Origin: Methylomonas methanica MC09
GTDB taxonomy: Bacteria; Pseudomonadota; Gammaproteobacteria; Methylococcales; Methylomonadaceae
Reading direction: 5' to 3'
Length of the DNA: 64,000 nt
Assembly (NCBI RefSeq): GCF_000214665.1
Contig: NC_015572.1
Coordinates: 1,674,001 to 1,738,000 of the forward strand
Both the position numbers and the translations under genes were made by a program. Below, piece after piece: positions 28,445 through 37,076 of this stretch; the stretch's first letter is position 1; every line of letters begins with the position of its first letter. The notes below the pieces were generated by a model, which was not told the DNA's origin, did no database searches, and was given only the letters and a program-made list of their open reading frames with translations.

Positions 28445-28783
28445 TTAAAATCCCAGCCCTCGTGAGCCCGGCGGCCTAGTTAGGTCAACGCCTGCTGCAA
28501 CTAAACTTAATTTTGCAACCGCTTCAATCAATGTTAGGAACCTAGACAGATCATCCCTTGAGCACATTAGGTATTCAGGTGAAGTTTGCTCACCTTCTGT
28601 ATCCTGGGTAGCTTCTGTTGGGTCCTGGAAATAGTACACAACAACGCCAGATTCCTCGTGTTCAGGAAATAGATTTGTGCCTATGAATTTCATAGGTTCC
28701 AAGCACGGAATTTTTAAAGCGGAATCGGCAAAATACACTCGATAATAGATTTCGCCAATTTGCGGTTCAATCACTTTTCTCAC
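28445..28783 (-). CDS. Cassette 6 hypothetical protein
   Basis: The family is not recognised. The product is 112 residues, acidic and predicted cytosolic, with an N-terminal beta-rich part (IGEIYYRVYFADSALKIPCL, PMKFIGTNLF) and a C-terminal helix (DLSRFLTLIEAVAKLSLVAA). The ATG at 28783 is only a few bases from the cassette boundary at 28789-28795, typical of integron cassettes, which have little leader and no promoter. The gene lies between attC5 and attC6, so its expression would depend on the integron promoter far upstream. The C-terminal RPPGSRGLGF may be part of the true protein or drift. Confidence 0.6.
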   Translation of the reverse strand: MRKVIEPQIGEIYYRVYFADSALKIPCLEPMKFIGTNLFPEHEESGVVVYYFQDPTEATQDTEGEQTSPEYLMCSRDDLSRFLTLIEAVAKLSLVAAGVDLTRPPGSRGLGF

Positions 28784-28788
28784 TCGCT

Positions 28789-28858
28789 GCCTAACGCAAA
28801 GCTAACCGGCCGAGGGGCGCGCAGCGTCCCTGAGGTCCGGTTGAGCGCCGTGTTATAC
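28789..28858 (-). other. Integron attC site of cassette 5
   Basis: On the minus strand it reads from GTATAAC (28858-28852) to GTTAGGC (28795-28789), about 70 bases. The arms contain CCGGACC and GGCCGG, and GGGGCGCGCAGCGTCCC forms the loop-side stem. Confidence 0.85.
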
Positions 28859-28860
28859 GT

Positions 28861-29514
28861 TTATTTTCCCTTGCTTCGAAAATAGACATCAAAGTTTTCT
28901 GCAAGCTCTTCCAGCGGCTTGGAGTTTACATATTGCTTTGAATCACGCCCATGAAACTCGATGAAGCCGACTTTTGTTTCGATGTCATATTCCCCAAGCG
29001 CTTCATCGAGAAATAAATAGCCGATATTGCCAAAGACATTTTTCTCTTTCTCGCTGTAACCATCAAAGAACAGAACTATTCCGACCTTGTCGCCGTCCTT
29101 ATACATGCCGTAGCGAACATCTTTTGATTTGACGCTTTTACCGCCGTACTCCAAATCATTTAGCGGAGATCGACGCGGCCGATACTTAATGAATTGCCAA
29201 CGCGCCAGATTGGGGGCAACGCTGAACAATGCTTCAACGGCGGGAAATGCTTTCTTGACCCCGCCCGCAGAAATTATGAATTCGCGTTTTCCATTCTCCT
29301 TGACAGGACTGAACTCAAACGTCAGGTCGGGGTGAACCTTTTCCATTTGCTTTGACAGTTTGTCAAAGACCCTCTCGCGGTCCTTTTCAAGATCAAACAG
29401 CATCTTTTCGTTCTTCTCAAACCACGTCCAGAACTGTTCTTCAGGAGGACCGCCAAAAGCGCTACTAAACGAGAGGATGCCCATAAGCAGAATGATAATG
29501 CGTGCTTTGTTCAT
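28861..29514 (-). CDS. Cassette 5 secreted hypothetical protein
   Basis: I do not know the family. The start at 29514 (MNKARIII) is preferred to 29550, which falls inside attC4. The 217-residue product opens with a signal peptide (IIILLMGILSFSSAFG, cleaved before GPPEEQ) and is then rich in charged residues and beta-prone segments (LTFEFSPVKENGKREFIISA, KDGDKVGIVLFFDGYSEKEK, ETKVGFIEFHGRDSKQY). EEQFWTWFEKNEKMLF resembles the start of small uncharacterised exported proteins common in cassettes. It runs from cassette boundary to cassette boundary, with its stop three bases from attC5. Confidence 0.65.
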   Translation of the reverse strand: MNKARIIILLMGILSFSSAFGGPPEEQFWTWFEKNEKMLFDLEKDRERVFDKLSKQMEKVHPDLTFEFSPVKENGKREFIISAGGVKKAFPAVEALFSVAPNLARWQFIKYRPRRSPLNDLEYGGKSVKSKDVRYGMYKDGDKVGIVLFFDGYSEKEKNVFGNIGYLFLDEALGEYDIETKVGFIEFHGRDSKQYVNSKPLEELAENFDVYFRSKGK

Positions 29515-29526
29515 TCGATTGTAAAC

Positions 29527-29644
29527 GTATAACGCCAAGCTCACCTGCAAATATTGCGGAGAGCGTTTTTGTGTAAAATGGAGCTACGCGACATACACAA
29601 AAACGAGCGTAGCAATATTTGTCAGGTGGAGCTTTTTGTTAGGC
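29527..29644 (-). other. Integron attC site of cassette 4
   Basis: On the minus strand it runs from GCCTAAC (29644-29638) to GTTATAC (29533-29527). Long complementary arms are evident: AAGCTCCACCTGACAAATATTG pairs with CAATATTTGCAGGTGAGCTT, and GAGCGTTTTTGTGTA pairs with ACACAAAAACGAGCG, making a near-continuous hairpin of about 118 bases. The stop codon of the cassette 4 gene lies within the first core site. Confidence 0.9.
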
Positions 29645-30016
29645 TTTGAGCTCTGACAGCAATTCCGCTGCTCGCTCTTGGGTAAAGACACCATTAATAC
29701 TTGGGTTGCTAAACTCAAAGACAATATCCCGAATAAATTCACTCTCGAAGGTTACCAACTCACCCAATTCAAGAGCATCTCCAACATATTCCAAACTATC
29801 ACAGTCTAAAACCCCAAGCTGGTAGTGCTCTACCAAGACTGCCAGCCGTTCTTTGCTTATATGCAATGAATCGTCTTCGTTGAAAATAATCGAAACCGAC
29901 CCGCCTTTGTCACTCTTCTCACTTCTGTAGTTATCTAACTCTAGTTTCAAACACGAGATCAAAGTATTTTCTTTATCTTCCCGGTCTAAAAACGCCTTTA
30001 GTATGCTTGATTTCAT
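29639..30016 (-). CDS. Cassette 4 hypothetical protein
   Basis: The family is not recognised. The start at 30016 (MKSSILKAFLDRED) is chosen because the longer frame to 30121 would be translated from attC3. The 125-residue protein is acidic and soluble, with a helical N terminus (ENTLISCLKLELDNYRSEKS), a beta hairpin (SVSIIFNEDDSLHISKERLA) and a helical C terminus (FTQERAAELLSEL). It starts six bases inside the cassette edge and ends within its own attC, typical of a compact one-gene cassette. Confidence 0.65.
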   Translation of the reverse strand: MKSSILKAFLDREDKENTLISCLKLELDNYRSEKSDKGGSVSIIFNEDDSLHISKERLAVLVEHYQLGVLDCDSLEYVGDALELGELVTFESEFIRDIVFEFSNPSINGVFTQERAAELLSELKA

Positions 30017-30021
30017 AGAGA

Positions 30022-30087
30022 GCCTAACGTAGAAGTGAGCGGCCTGCGCGGCTTTTCGCGCAGGTCCGCTCGACTGCCGGGTTGGGC
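30022..30087 (-). other. Integron attC site of cassette 3
   Basis: On the minus strand it runs from GCCCAAC (30087-30081) to GTTAGGC (30028-30022). GAGCGGACCTGCGCG pairs with CGCGCAGGCCGCTC around a four-base loop, a short 66-base attC. Confidence 0.9.
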
Positions 30088-30096
30088 CTCTGGCGA

Positions 30097-30381
30097 TTAA
30101 CCATGACCGATGCGCTCCCACTTTTCTTTGAAGCTCTCTTGGTCGTAGCTGGTGGGCTGGAGCCAGAATGAGACGCGGCCTTCTTTTTCCCCACGATGAG
30201 CGAGTTCTTTCACTTCAGCGGGCAGCATGATGAACGCGGAAGGTGCTGAAGAAGTGACCTTGTTCACGACGACCCAAAAATCACCCATGACTTTTTCAAG
30301 GGACGTGCCGAGCGGAACGGGGTTGCGCTTGCTCAGTGCCTTGACTTGAATAGCGAACGCCATGTTGGGCATCAGACGCAT
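30097..30381 (-). CDS. Cassette 3, second gene: small hypothetical protein
   Basis: The product is 94 residues. The sequence FAIQVKALSKRN followed by GDFWVVVNKV and AFIMLPAEVKELA resembles the second half of some restriction-endonuclease-like (PD-(D/E)xK) proteins, in which QVK would supply the final catalytic pair, but the first acidic residue expected upstream is not present, so this is a weak inference. The gene begins inside the last ten bases of the preceding gene in the same cassette, an arrangement that implies coupled translation. Two-gene cassettes often hold toxin-antitoxin or other functionally paired genes. Confidence 0.5.
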   Translation of the reverse strand: MRLMPNMAFAIQVKALSKRNPVPLGTSLEKVMGDFWVVVNKVTSSAPSAFIMLPAEVKELAHRGEKEGRVSFWLQPTSYDQESFKEKWERIGHG

Positions 30382-30944
30382 GATGTTTCACCGCGTTCAA
30401 GATGTTCAACGTAACACTTGAGATTGTTGGCAATCTTGTCGAATACGCGCGGTAAATACTCCGAGAGCTCTTCCATGCTGGGGTTATCGTGCAAAGGGCC
30501 ACCGTGATAATTCCGCATGTGTGAGAGAACGTCCTCTTTCTCTGCTTCTGTCAAACGCTGAAATGGATTCTGCGCATGGTGATTGTGAAAGTCTGACAGA
30601 TGGACAAAAGCACACCCAAAACGATAGACCGACTGCGTCCAGCCTTGTAGTTGCTGGGAAAGATCAACCATCTCTCGGTCAGTTACATCACGAAATTTTC
30701 CCTTGGGAGTTTGAACCTTCCATTTTTCTCCTCGCAGAGTGGATTTGATTAACCGGGAGCGCTCTGCCAAATCAACCAACTGCAGGAGATAAATAACCCG
30801 AATCATAGAGTCAAGTTCCTGCCGAAGAATTGAAAACGCAGGGCTTAACACACCATGAGGATTTGAAAAACAGTGCATCGCTCGGCGATTTTCTTCAGAC
30901 CGAGCACGAATCATCGTGCAGAAAGCGTTTGTATCAGTGTCCAT
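30372..30944 (-). CDS. Cassette 3, first gene: helical hypothetical protein
   Basis: The protein has 190 residues and no identified family. It is predicted cytosolic and mainly alpha-helical (ILRQELDSMIRVIYLLQLVD, DREMVDLSQQLQGWTQSVYR, MEELSEYLPRVFDKIANNLK), and has a histidine-rich middle (FVHLSDFHNHHAQN). Paired helices with R-x(4-6)-H-like elements recall HEPN or abortive-infection proteins, but no diagnostic RxxxxH is present, so I do not assign it. The ATG at 30944 lies nine bases inside the attC2 core GCCCAAC, which sets the cassette boundary. It overlaps the next gene by ten bases. Confidence 0.6.
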   Translation of the reverse strand: MDTDTNAFCTMIRARSEENRRAMHCFSNPHGVLSPAFSILRQELDSMIRVIYLLQLVDLAERSRLIKSTLRGEKWKVQTPKGKFRDVTDREMVDLSQQLQGWTQSVYRFGCAFVHLSDFHNHHAQNPFQRLTEAEKEDVLSHMRNYHGGPLHDNPSMEELSEYLPRVFDKIANNLKCYVEHLERGETSCV

Positions 30945-30952
30945 TTTTTAAT

Positions 30953-31036
30953 GCCCAACGCCCGCCATCAACCGCGAATTTGAAGCGGAGCCGAAGGCGT
31001 AGCGGAAAATTTGTCGGCTGTATGGCGTTGTTATAC
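30953..31036 (-). other. Integron attC site of cassette 2
   Basis: On the minus strand it runs from GTATAAC (31036-31030) to GTTGGGC (30959-30953). Complementary arms include AACGCCATACAGCCGAC and CGGCTCCGCTTCAAATTCGC, an 84-base site. Confidence 0.85.
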
Positions 31037-31057
31037 GTCACAGTAATATCGTGTACA

Positions 31058-31528
31058 TTATTTACCGTTGAATGCGGCTTCAAGCTCAGAAATAATAATT
31101 TTATTCATACCCAACATTGCCTTCATAGCACGTCCTGAAGCTTCGCGGTCAGAAGACCCAATATAGGTGGACAACACTGCAGGTACTATTTGCCATGACA
31201 CTCCAAACCGGTCTTTAAGCCACGCGCATTTTCCCTCACTTCCGCCATCGGCGATTAATGCATCCCAAAGGCGATCAGTTTCCTCTTGATCTTTGCAAGT
31301 GACAGAAATCGAGACTGCTTCAGAGTGCTTGTATTGTGGGCCTCCGTTGAGGGCCTGAAACGGTACCCCGCCTAAAGTAAACATGACCATCAAAGCTGGT
31401 TGGTCTTCGGCAGGACGAGAAATGTTTCTAATTTCGGAATCAGGAATTAGAGAAGTATAGAACTCTGCAGCTTCCTCTGCTTGCCCATCGAACCACAAGC
31501 AAATTGCTACATTTGTATTGATTGACAT
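31058..31528 (-). CDS. Cassette 2: VOC-family protein of the PhnB/3-dmu-9 type
   Basis: This is a small glyoxalase/VOC-fold protein of 156 residues. The N-terminal NVAICLWFDGQAEEAAEFYT is the standard first strand and helix of the PhnB-like group; FTLGGVPFQALNGGP and LWDALIADGG, then CAWLKDRFGVSWQIVP are the matching later motifs. Proteins of this group are often labelled 3-demethylubiquinone methyltransferase-like but lack that activity; the real substrate is unknown. VOC genes are frequent integron cargo, and some relatives give antibiotic resistance. The start at 31528 follows GGAG and lies 29 bases from the attC1 core. Confidence 0.85.
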   Translation of the reverse strand: MSINTNVAICLWFDGQAEEAAEFYTSLIPDSEIRNISRPAEDQPALMVMFTLGGVPFQALNGGPQYKHSEAVSISVTCKDQEETDRLWDALIADGGSEGKCAWLKDRFGVSWQIVPAVLSTYIGSSDREASGRAMKAMLGMNKIIISELEAAFNGK

Positions 31529-31556
31529 ATGATTACTCTCCTAAGTAGTTAATGAC

Positions 31557-31679
31557 GTATAACGTAAAGGTAAGGGGCGCGCCGGTTGGCAGAGGTTAAC
31601 GAAGCCGACGAACCCGAATAAACCACAAACCTTCAAAAGCGCCAGCGTTCGGCGCGTCCCTTTAACCGACTTGTTGGGC
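31557..31679 (-). other. Integron attC site of cassette 1
   Basis: On the minus strand it runs from GCCCAAC (31679-31673) to GTTATAC (31563-31557). Arms GGGACGCGCC and GGCGCGCCCC are complementary. Its interior closely resembles attC of cassette 6, while the other sites differ. Confidence 0.88.
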
Positions 31680-31719
31680 CTAGCGGTTTTCATTAGAATC
31701 AACAAAACACGCGGCATCA

Positions 31720-32292
31720 TTAAACAGAATACACGGCAAAATAGAGAAGCATAATTGATAGCGCACTTGTTATGGCGTAACGGATGCCATAGCATCTAAA
31801 AATACCTTTTAAAGAGAACCATTTGTAATTAAATGTTGGATTTCTAAATCGTAGATTTACCGTTCCTATTTTAGATATTTCGTAACTTTCATGAATTTCA
31901 CTTAAGAGACGAATCAATGCCATACATCCAAGTGTGAGCAGTATAATTTTAACTGTGGCATGGTGAGTTATATTAATTCTATGAAAGTAACTTAAATAGG
32001 CGATGATATAACCGGATATTAAGATTAATGTTGGATAGAGTGTTGGTAGACGCAAAAGCAGCCAAGCATAACGAGACCCGAGTATTTTTACTTTTGTAGC
32101 CAACCATCCGGGAATCTTTGATGTATCGAGTGAAACTTCAGTGATCGAAATATCTCTCATACGCCAATGGGTACTACTGTCAATTGAATTAACATATTCA
32201 GACACCCGGTTACAAATTTCCATACATTTCGATCGGCTTCCGCCAACGGCCTCCCTAATCGACTCAGGCGCTACTACAACCCATGTAATGTT
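31720..32292 (-). pseudogene. Cassette 1 membrane-protein gene, 3' part beyond the IS
   Basis: This is the downstream part of the first cassette gene, cut by the IS3-type element at 32293. Read through from the TSD triplet AAC it continues ITWVVVAPESIREAVGGSRS, passes the ATG at 32223 that could serve as a false start, and ends ...MLLYFAVYSV. It contains two or three membrane segments (TLYPTLILISGYIIAYLSYF, ATVKIILLTLGCMALIRLL, ITSALSIMLLYFAVY). With the 5' part at 33552-33704 it makes a 240-residue protein. No family is recognised. Confidence 0.75.
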
Positions 32293-32326
32293 TGTAGTGG
32301 TCTAATAAAAATGGACACCCGAATAG

Positions 32327-33543
<1,217 letters not shown>

Positions 33544-33551
33544 CCACTACA

Positions 33552-33704
33552 GTTAGCGGCTTCAGGCTGTTTTCTGGGAACTATCTTGAAATGCAAATAA
33601 ATATTGCCATCACGATAAATTGCATAAGAGATGGGTAACCCGTCCTGATATTCAGGTTCACGAGGATCCCCCCAACTATGAGTTATTTCGTAGGTTTTAT
33701 CCAT
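33552..33704 (-). pseudogene. Cassette 1 membrane-protein gene, 5' part
   Basis: ATG 33704 starts MDKTYEITHSWGDPREPEYQ and continues with DGLPISYAIYRDGNIYLHFK to KQPEAAN, where the IS3-type element begins. Excising the IS and one GTT joins this in frame to 32289-31720. It is the first gene after the attI core and would be the most strongly expressed cassette if intact. The soluble N-terminal part followed by C-terminal membrane helices is all that can be said of its nature. Confidence 0.7.
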
Positions 33705-33718
33705 AACTTTCAGTAAGT

Positions 33719-33725
33719 GCCCAAC
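33719..33725 (-). other. Candidate attI core site of the integron
   Basis: GTTGGGC on the minus strand matches the GTTRRRY core consensus and lies between intI and the first cassette gene. Cassette 1 should begin with GGGC, and its attC indeed starts with the complementary GCCCAAC. Confidence 0.65.
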
Positions 33726-33744
33726 TAAAATTAGCCATCCTAAA

Positions 33745-33764
33745 TGACGCAAAACATTGCGTCA
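33745..33764. promoter_or_regulatory. Perfect inverted repeat in the attI-intI interval
   Basis: TGACGCAA (33745-33752) and TTGCGTCA (33757-33764) flank a four-base spacer. It lies 20 bases from the attI core and 82 bases before intI. It could be an operator for intI or for the divergent cassette promoter, or an accessory integrase-binding site; no match to a LexA box is seen. Confidence 0.4.
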
Positions 33765-33802
33765 AACAGGTTTCTATAAAGATAAAAATTTCGGAAGTCA
33801 TA

Positions 33803-33808
33803 TATAAT
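33803..33808 (+). promoter_or_regulatory. Possible -10 box for intI
   Basis: TATAAT lies 38 bases before the intI start in AT-rich DNA. No good -35 hexamer is seen at the right distance, so the promoter is tentative. Confidence 0.3.
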
Positions 33809-33845
33809 TCATGTATATAAAAAAATTTAGCCTATCCTATTGACA

Positions 33846-34829
33846 ATGCAAAATCCATCAAACAATCCGCCTAAGTTGTTGGATCAAGTGCGCGATAAAA
33901 TCCGTTTGAAGCATTACAGCATCCGTACCGAACAGGCGTATACGGATTGGATTAAACGTTATATTTTGTATTTTGGCAAGCGCCATCCCCGCGACATGGG
34001 CGCTAGTGAGGTGGAGCGGTTTTTGACTCATTTGGCAGTCGAGGGTAAGGTGGCGGCATCAACGCAAAATCAGGCCAAAGCCGCCTTGCTGTTTCTGTAT
34101 AAGGAAGTATTAACGATTGAATTGCCTTGGTTGGATAACGTTGAGCAAGCCAAGGCCCCCAAACGCTTGCCGGTGGTGTTAAATCGTGACGAAATCCAGG
34201 CGATTTTATTGCGTTTGAGTGGTACGCCGCATCTGATTGCCAGCCTGTTGTACGGTACCGGAATGCGGATTATGGAATGTCTGCGACTAAGGGTGCAGGA
34301 TGTCGATTTCAAGCGCCGCGAGATTTTGATACGCGACGGCAAGGGCGCCAAGGACAGAGTGACGGTGTTGCCTGCGTCGTTGACGCCTGCACTGCAAGCG
34401 CATTTAAGCAAAGTCAGGGAATTGCATGTAACCGATCTGGCTCAAGGCTACGGTGCCGTGTATTTGCCCCATGCATTGGCACGTAAATACCCAAATGCAG
34501 CCAGGGAATGGATTTGGCAGTATGTGTTTCCGGCTCCCAGACTATCCACCGATCCGCGCAGCGGCGAGGTGCGGCGCCATCACATTCAGGAGCAGGCGAT
34601 ACAACGTGCCGTTAAACAGGCGGCTCGGGATGCTGATTTAAACAAGGCTGCGACACCGCATACTTTTCGCCATTCGTTTGCCACGCATTTGCTGGAAAGC
34701 GGCTACGATATCCGCACCGTGCAGGAATTGCTCGGACATGCGGATGTCAGTACTACAATGATTTACACACACGTCCTCAACAAAGGCGGCAAGGGTGTCA
34801 CCAGCCCCTTGGATGGTTTAATGCTTTGA
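33846..34829 (+). CDS. intI: Integron integrase IntI
   Basis: This is a tyrosine recombinase of 327 residues that inserts and excises gene cassettes at attI and attC. ATG 33846 is preferred to the TTG at 33840. Catalytic residues are visible: Arg in [27 protein letters not shown] (His-x-x-Arg), and [15 protein letters not shown] (His and nucleophile Tyr). The extra segment that marks IntI proteins and binds the extrahelical bases of folded attC is present ([20 protein letters not shown], then YVFPAPR). The gene reads away from the cassettes, the classical integron layout. The frame is intact, so the array may still be active. Confidence 0.96.
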   Translation: MQNPSNNPPKLLDQVRDKIRLKHYSIRTEQAYTDWIKRYILYFGKRHPRDMGASEVERFLTHLAVEGKVAASTQNQAKAALLFLYKEVLTIELPWLDNVEQAKAPKRLPVVLNRDEIQAILLRLSGTPHLIASLLYGTGMRIMECLRLRVQDVDFKRREILIRDGKGAKDRVTVLPASLTPALQAHLSKVRELHVTDLAQGYGAVYLPHALARKYPNAAREWIWQYVFPAPRLSTDPRSGEVRRHHIQEQAIQRAVKQAARDADLNKAATPHTFRHSFATHLLESGYDIRTVQELLGHADVSTTMIYTHVLNKGGKGVTSPLDGLML

Positions 34830-34940
34830 CTGTTCGGTGCCGCGGGATACAGGGTCGAGTCTTGAAATATAGCAAAAGCTTTCAATAACGCTCAATTGCA
34901 TGAACCGACCCTTTGTTTTATGCGCTGTTCTTGCCGACAA

Positions 34941-35162
34941 TTACCGGCGCCTAACCAGTTGGGAATAAGGCGGCAGGTTTGAATAAGTCCGCGTTGCCTC
35001 CGCATAGGCTTCTTCGAGATCCTCCGCTGCCGCCTCGAAATCGACGAGGAGAATCTCGTCTCCAGGAACAACCGCCTCATCGGGAAGCGCACGCAATCTT
35101 TGAATTTCGGCATCAACCGCTTGAATCGCCATCACTAGCGTCTTTCCTTTCACTTCCGGCAT
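34941..35162 (-). CDS. Tsi2-like immunity/antitoxin protein
   Basis: This 73-residue protein resembles Tsi2, the immunity protein that neutralises the type VI effector Tse2 of Pseudomonas. Shared hallmarks by my recollection of the family are KTLVMAIQAV near the N terminus, a run of helices rich in acidic residues (DFEAAAEDLEEAYAEATRTY) and YSNLPPYSQLVRR at the C terminus. It is predicted to be a small helical dimer. It begins 33 bases downstream of the remains of a Tse2-like gene on the same strand. It is intact although the toxin is broken. In Methylomonas-like genomes such pairs may act as simple toxin-antitoxin modules. Confidence 0.7.
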   Translation of the reverse strand: MPEVKGKTLVMAIQAVDAEIQRLRALPDEAVVPGDEILLVDFEAAAEDLEEAYAEATRTYSNLPPYSQLVRRR

Positions 35163-35195
35163 GGCATCGCTCCTGGTTTCATTTTAAATAGCCTG

Positions 35196-35389
35196 TTATT
35201 TAACTCGGGATAGTTCTACTTGTTTTACCACGGCATTCCGCGCGAAATTGTCGAGCGCTCCCTTGAACGCATCTACGGTCATCGGATTCTTGGGCTCGAT
35301 TTGATAGTGTCGGCCTTTAAGATTGCCGGCTCTGTTTGTCCTTACGCTTTTGCCCTTTTTGATGAATAGACTTTCCGGGTATTCCGTAC
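35196..35389 (-). pseudogene. Tse2-like toxin gene, 3' part
   Basis: This is the C-terminal third of the toxin: TEYPESLFIKKGKSVRTNRA, GNLKGRHYQIEPKNPMTVDA and FKGALDNFARNAVVKQVELS then RVK and a TAA at 35196-35198. HYxI-x-P-x-x-PM and LDNFxRNA are features of the Tse2 family (ADP-ribosyltransferase-like fold). The segment has no start and is separated from the 5' part by the 1678-base IS. Confidence 0.72.
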
Positions 35390-35433
35390 TGGTCGGAAAA
35401 TTTCAAGCTAGTTGTCGCCTCGACGTAAAAATA

Positions 35434-36517
35434 CTATGCGGTTATTTTGTCTGGATTAGCGACCTCCTGGGGCGAGTTGTTTTGGGTTTCGGCATGATCC
35501 GGATTTAGATGCACGGTATGGATTCTGTTCCAGTTCCGGGTGTTTTGGCTCCAGCGCCGTGGGTTTTGGCGGCGGGCGTCTTCATAGAGCGCTTTGCGTT
35601 GATTCAATAGTGCCTCGTCCAATCCGGCATGACGTTGGGCTGGGGTTACAAAACCAATGGCGCTATGCCGATGTTCGTGGTTGTACCATTGCACCAGGTC
35701 GGCTACCCATTCACGAGCGACGCACAGGTCGGCAAACGGTTGCAACGGGTATTGCGGACGATATTTCAGGGTTTTGAACAGCGATTCCGAATACGGATTG
35801 TCATTACTCACCGCCGGTCGGCTGAGCGAGGGCATGACGCCAAGCTGTTGCAGGGTGGCCAGCATCGTGGCGCCTTTCATGGGGCTGCCGTTATCGGAAT
35901 GCAGGATGACTTGCCCAGGTTGTAGCCCTTCGCGTAAAACAATATCCCGTAACAACTCGCTGGCGTATTGGCTGCTTTCTTCCTCAAATACCTGCCAGCC
36001 GACGATCTGGCGACTAAAAATATCGAGGAACAAGTAGAGGTAGTAGAACTGGCCTTTGACTGCGGCCGCAAGATAGGTAATATCCCAGCTGTAGAGTTGA
36101 TTGGGCTCGGTCGCACTCAATGCTTTGGGTTTGAAGCGAGGCTGACTGGGACGTTCACTGCGGCGGTGTTTCAGTTGCTGGGCGGCTTTCAGTAGGCGAT
36201 AGATCGTCGATTCGGAGCCCAGATAAATCCCCTGATCCGCCAAGCGCGGAACGATCTGACTGGGGGGTAAATCCGCAAATTCGGCGGAATTGGCCACGGC
36301 CAGAATGTGGTTGCGCTCGGCCTCGGTCAGCACATGCGCCGGCGTATATTGCCGCCTCGGTCGCCGGTCTTCGCCCGGGGTTTCGCCGGCCTGCCAGCGC
36401 TGCAAGGTGCGCGGGCTCAGGCCCAGCACGGCACAGGCTTGGTCTTGGCGGGGCACCGGCTGCGGTGGCTTCGGCGACGGATTCGATCAGGGTTTGGCGC
36501 TGCTGAAGGGATGTCAT
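35434..36517 (-). pseudogene. DDE (rve) transposase OrfB, frameshifted near its start
   Basis: The product should start MTSLQQRQTLIESVAEATAA at 36517 and run on as RQDQACAVLGLSPRTLQRWQ, but these parts lie in different frames. At about 36450 the gene reads GGTGCCCCGCC; removing one C joins GA to RQDQACAV. The rest, to 35434, is intact and carries the catalytic acids: Asp in YSWDITYLAAAV, Asp in ILHSDNGSPMKG and Glu in NPYSESLFKTLK. A single-base insertion, or a programmed shift, accounts for it. With no alternative start for the full domain, the copy is probably inactive. Confidence 0.75.
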
Positions 36518-37014
36518 TCGACCTCGCCCGCCAACAGCGCCCGCACCTTTTTTTGCAGGATCAGCAAGGCAGCGGCTTCAGCCAGAGCTTTGTCCTTACG
36601 GTTCAGTTCGCGTTCCAGACGCTGATTTTCGGCTTTTAAAGTGCGCAGTGTCTGGCTGTCATTGCCGCCTGAACGGGCGCTGGTGACGGCACAAAAATCG
36701 CTTTTCCACTGCGCGAGTTGATGAGCGAATAGTCCACGTTGCCGACACCAGGCATTCAATGCCTCGCCGGATATACCATGGCTTTCATGGAGGGCCAGTA
36801 AACGCTCTTCGGGGCGCCAATCTTGAGGGCGCTTGCTCACGTTTGGGCTTGACGTATCGGTGGGTGTGCTGCTTTTCATCCAGTTTTTTAAGGTATGTAT
36901 GCTGAGGTTAGATTCGTCGGCAATGTCTTGAATGGTTCGTTTTCCACGTTTGTAGACTTTTGCCAGGGCTTGCTCTCTGAACTCGTCAGAATACTGCTTT
37001 TTCGGGGTAATCAT
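36514..37014 (-). CDS. Transposase OrfA (HTH protein) of the second IS
   Basis: A 166-residue protein with an N-terminal helix-turn-helix (YSDEFREQALAKVYKRGKRT, IQDIADESNLSIHTLKNWMK) and a C-terminal coiled coil (LRTLKAENQRLERELNRKDK). A middle part (ERLLALHESHGISGEALNAW, CRQRGLFAHQLAQWKSDF) looks like a second helical DNA-binding unit and makes it longer than usual OrfA proteins. Its stop overlaps the orfB start by four bases, consistent with coupled expression. Confidence 0.82.
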   Translation of the reverse strand: MITPKKQYSDEFREQALAKVYKRGKRTIQDIADESNLSIHTLKNWMKSSTPTDTSSPNVSKRPQDWRPEERLLALHESHGISGEALNAWCRQRGLFAHQLAQWKSDFCAVTSARSGGNDSQTLRTLKAENQRLERELNRKDKALAEAAALLILQKKVRALLAGEVE

Positions 37015-37076
37015 TTTTTATCTCAAATTTAATGGATTCTATAAATTTGAGGCGACAACTATTTTGACGCGGGGGG

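Larger units (their letters stand above)
35399..37076 (-). mobile_element. Two-ORF DDE insertion sequence flanked by a 9-bp duplication
   Basis: The interval is flanked by TGGTCGGAA at 35390-35398 and 37077-37085. Inverted copies of TAGTTGTCGCCTC lie near both ends (35409-35421 and 37049-37061), ten and fifteen bases from the edges. It encodes a small helix-turn-helix protein and a rve transposase. Boundaries rest on the duplication and on restoring the disrupted toxin frame. A 9-bp duplication is longer than usual for IS3, so the family is uncertain. Confidence 0.75.

Noticed and set aside
30372..30944. HEPN ribonuclease assignment for the first gene of cassette 3
   Set aside because: No RxxxxH motif at a suitable position.
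33552..33554. GTT beside GCCGCTAAC as an additional attC site disrupted by the IS
   Set aside because: The flanking DNA joins in frame as coding sequence and does not fold into attC arms; GTT is the IS target duplication.
36155..36517. 120-residue minus-strand frame at the beginning of the second transposase
   Set aside because: Only its first 22 residues are native; the rest is the frameshifted product of orfB, not a separate gene.
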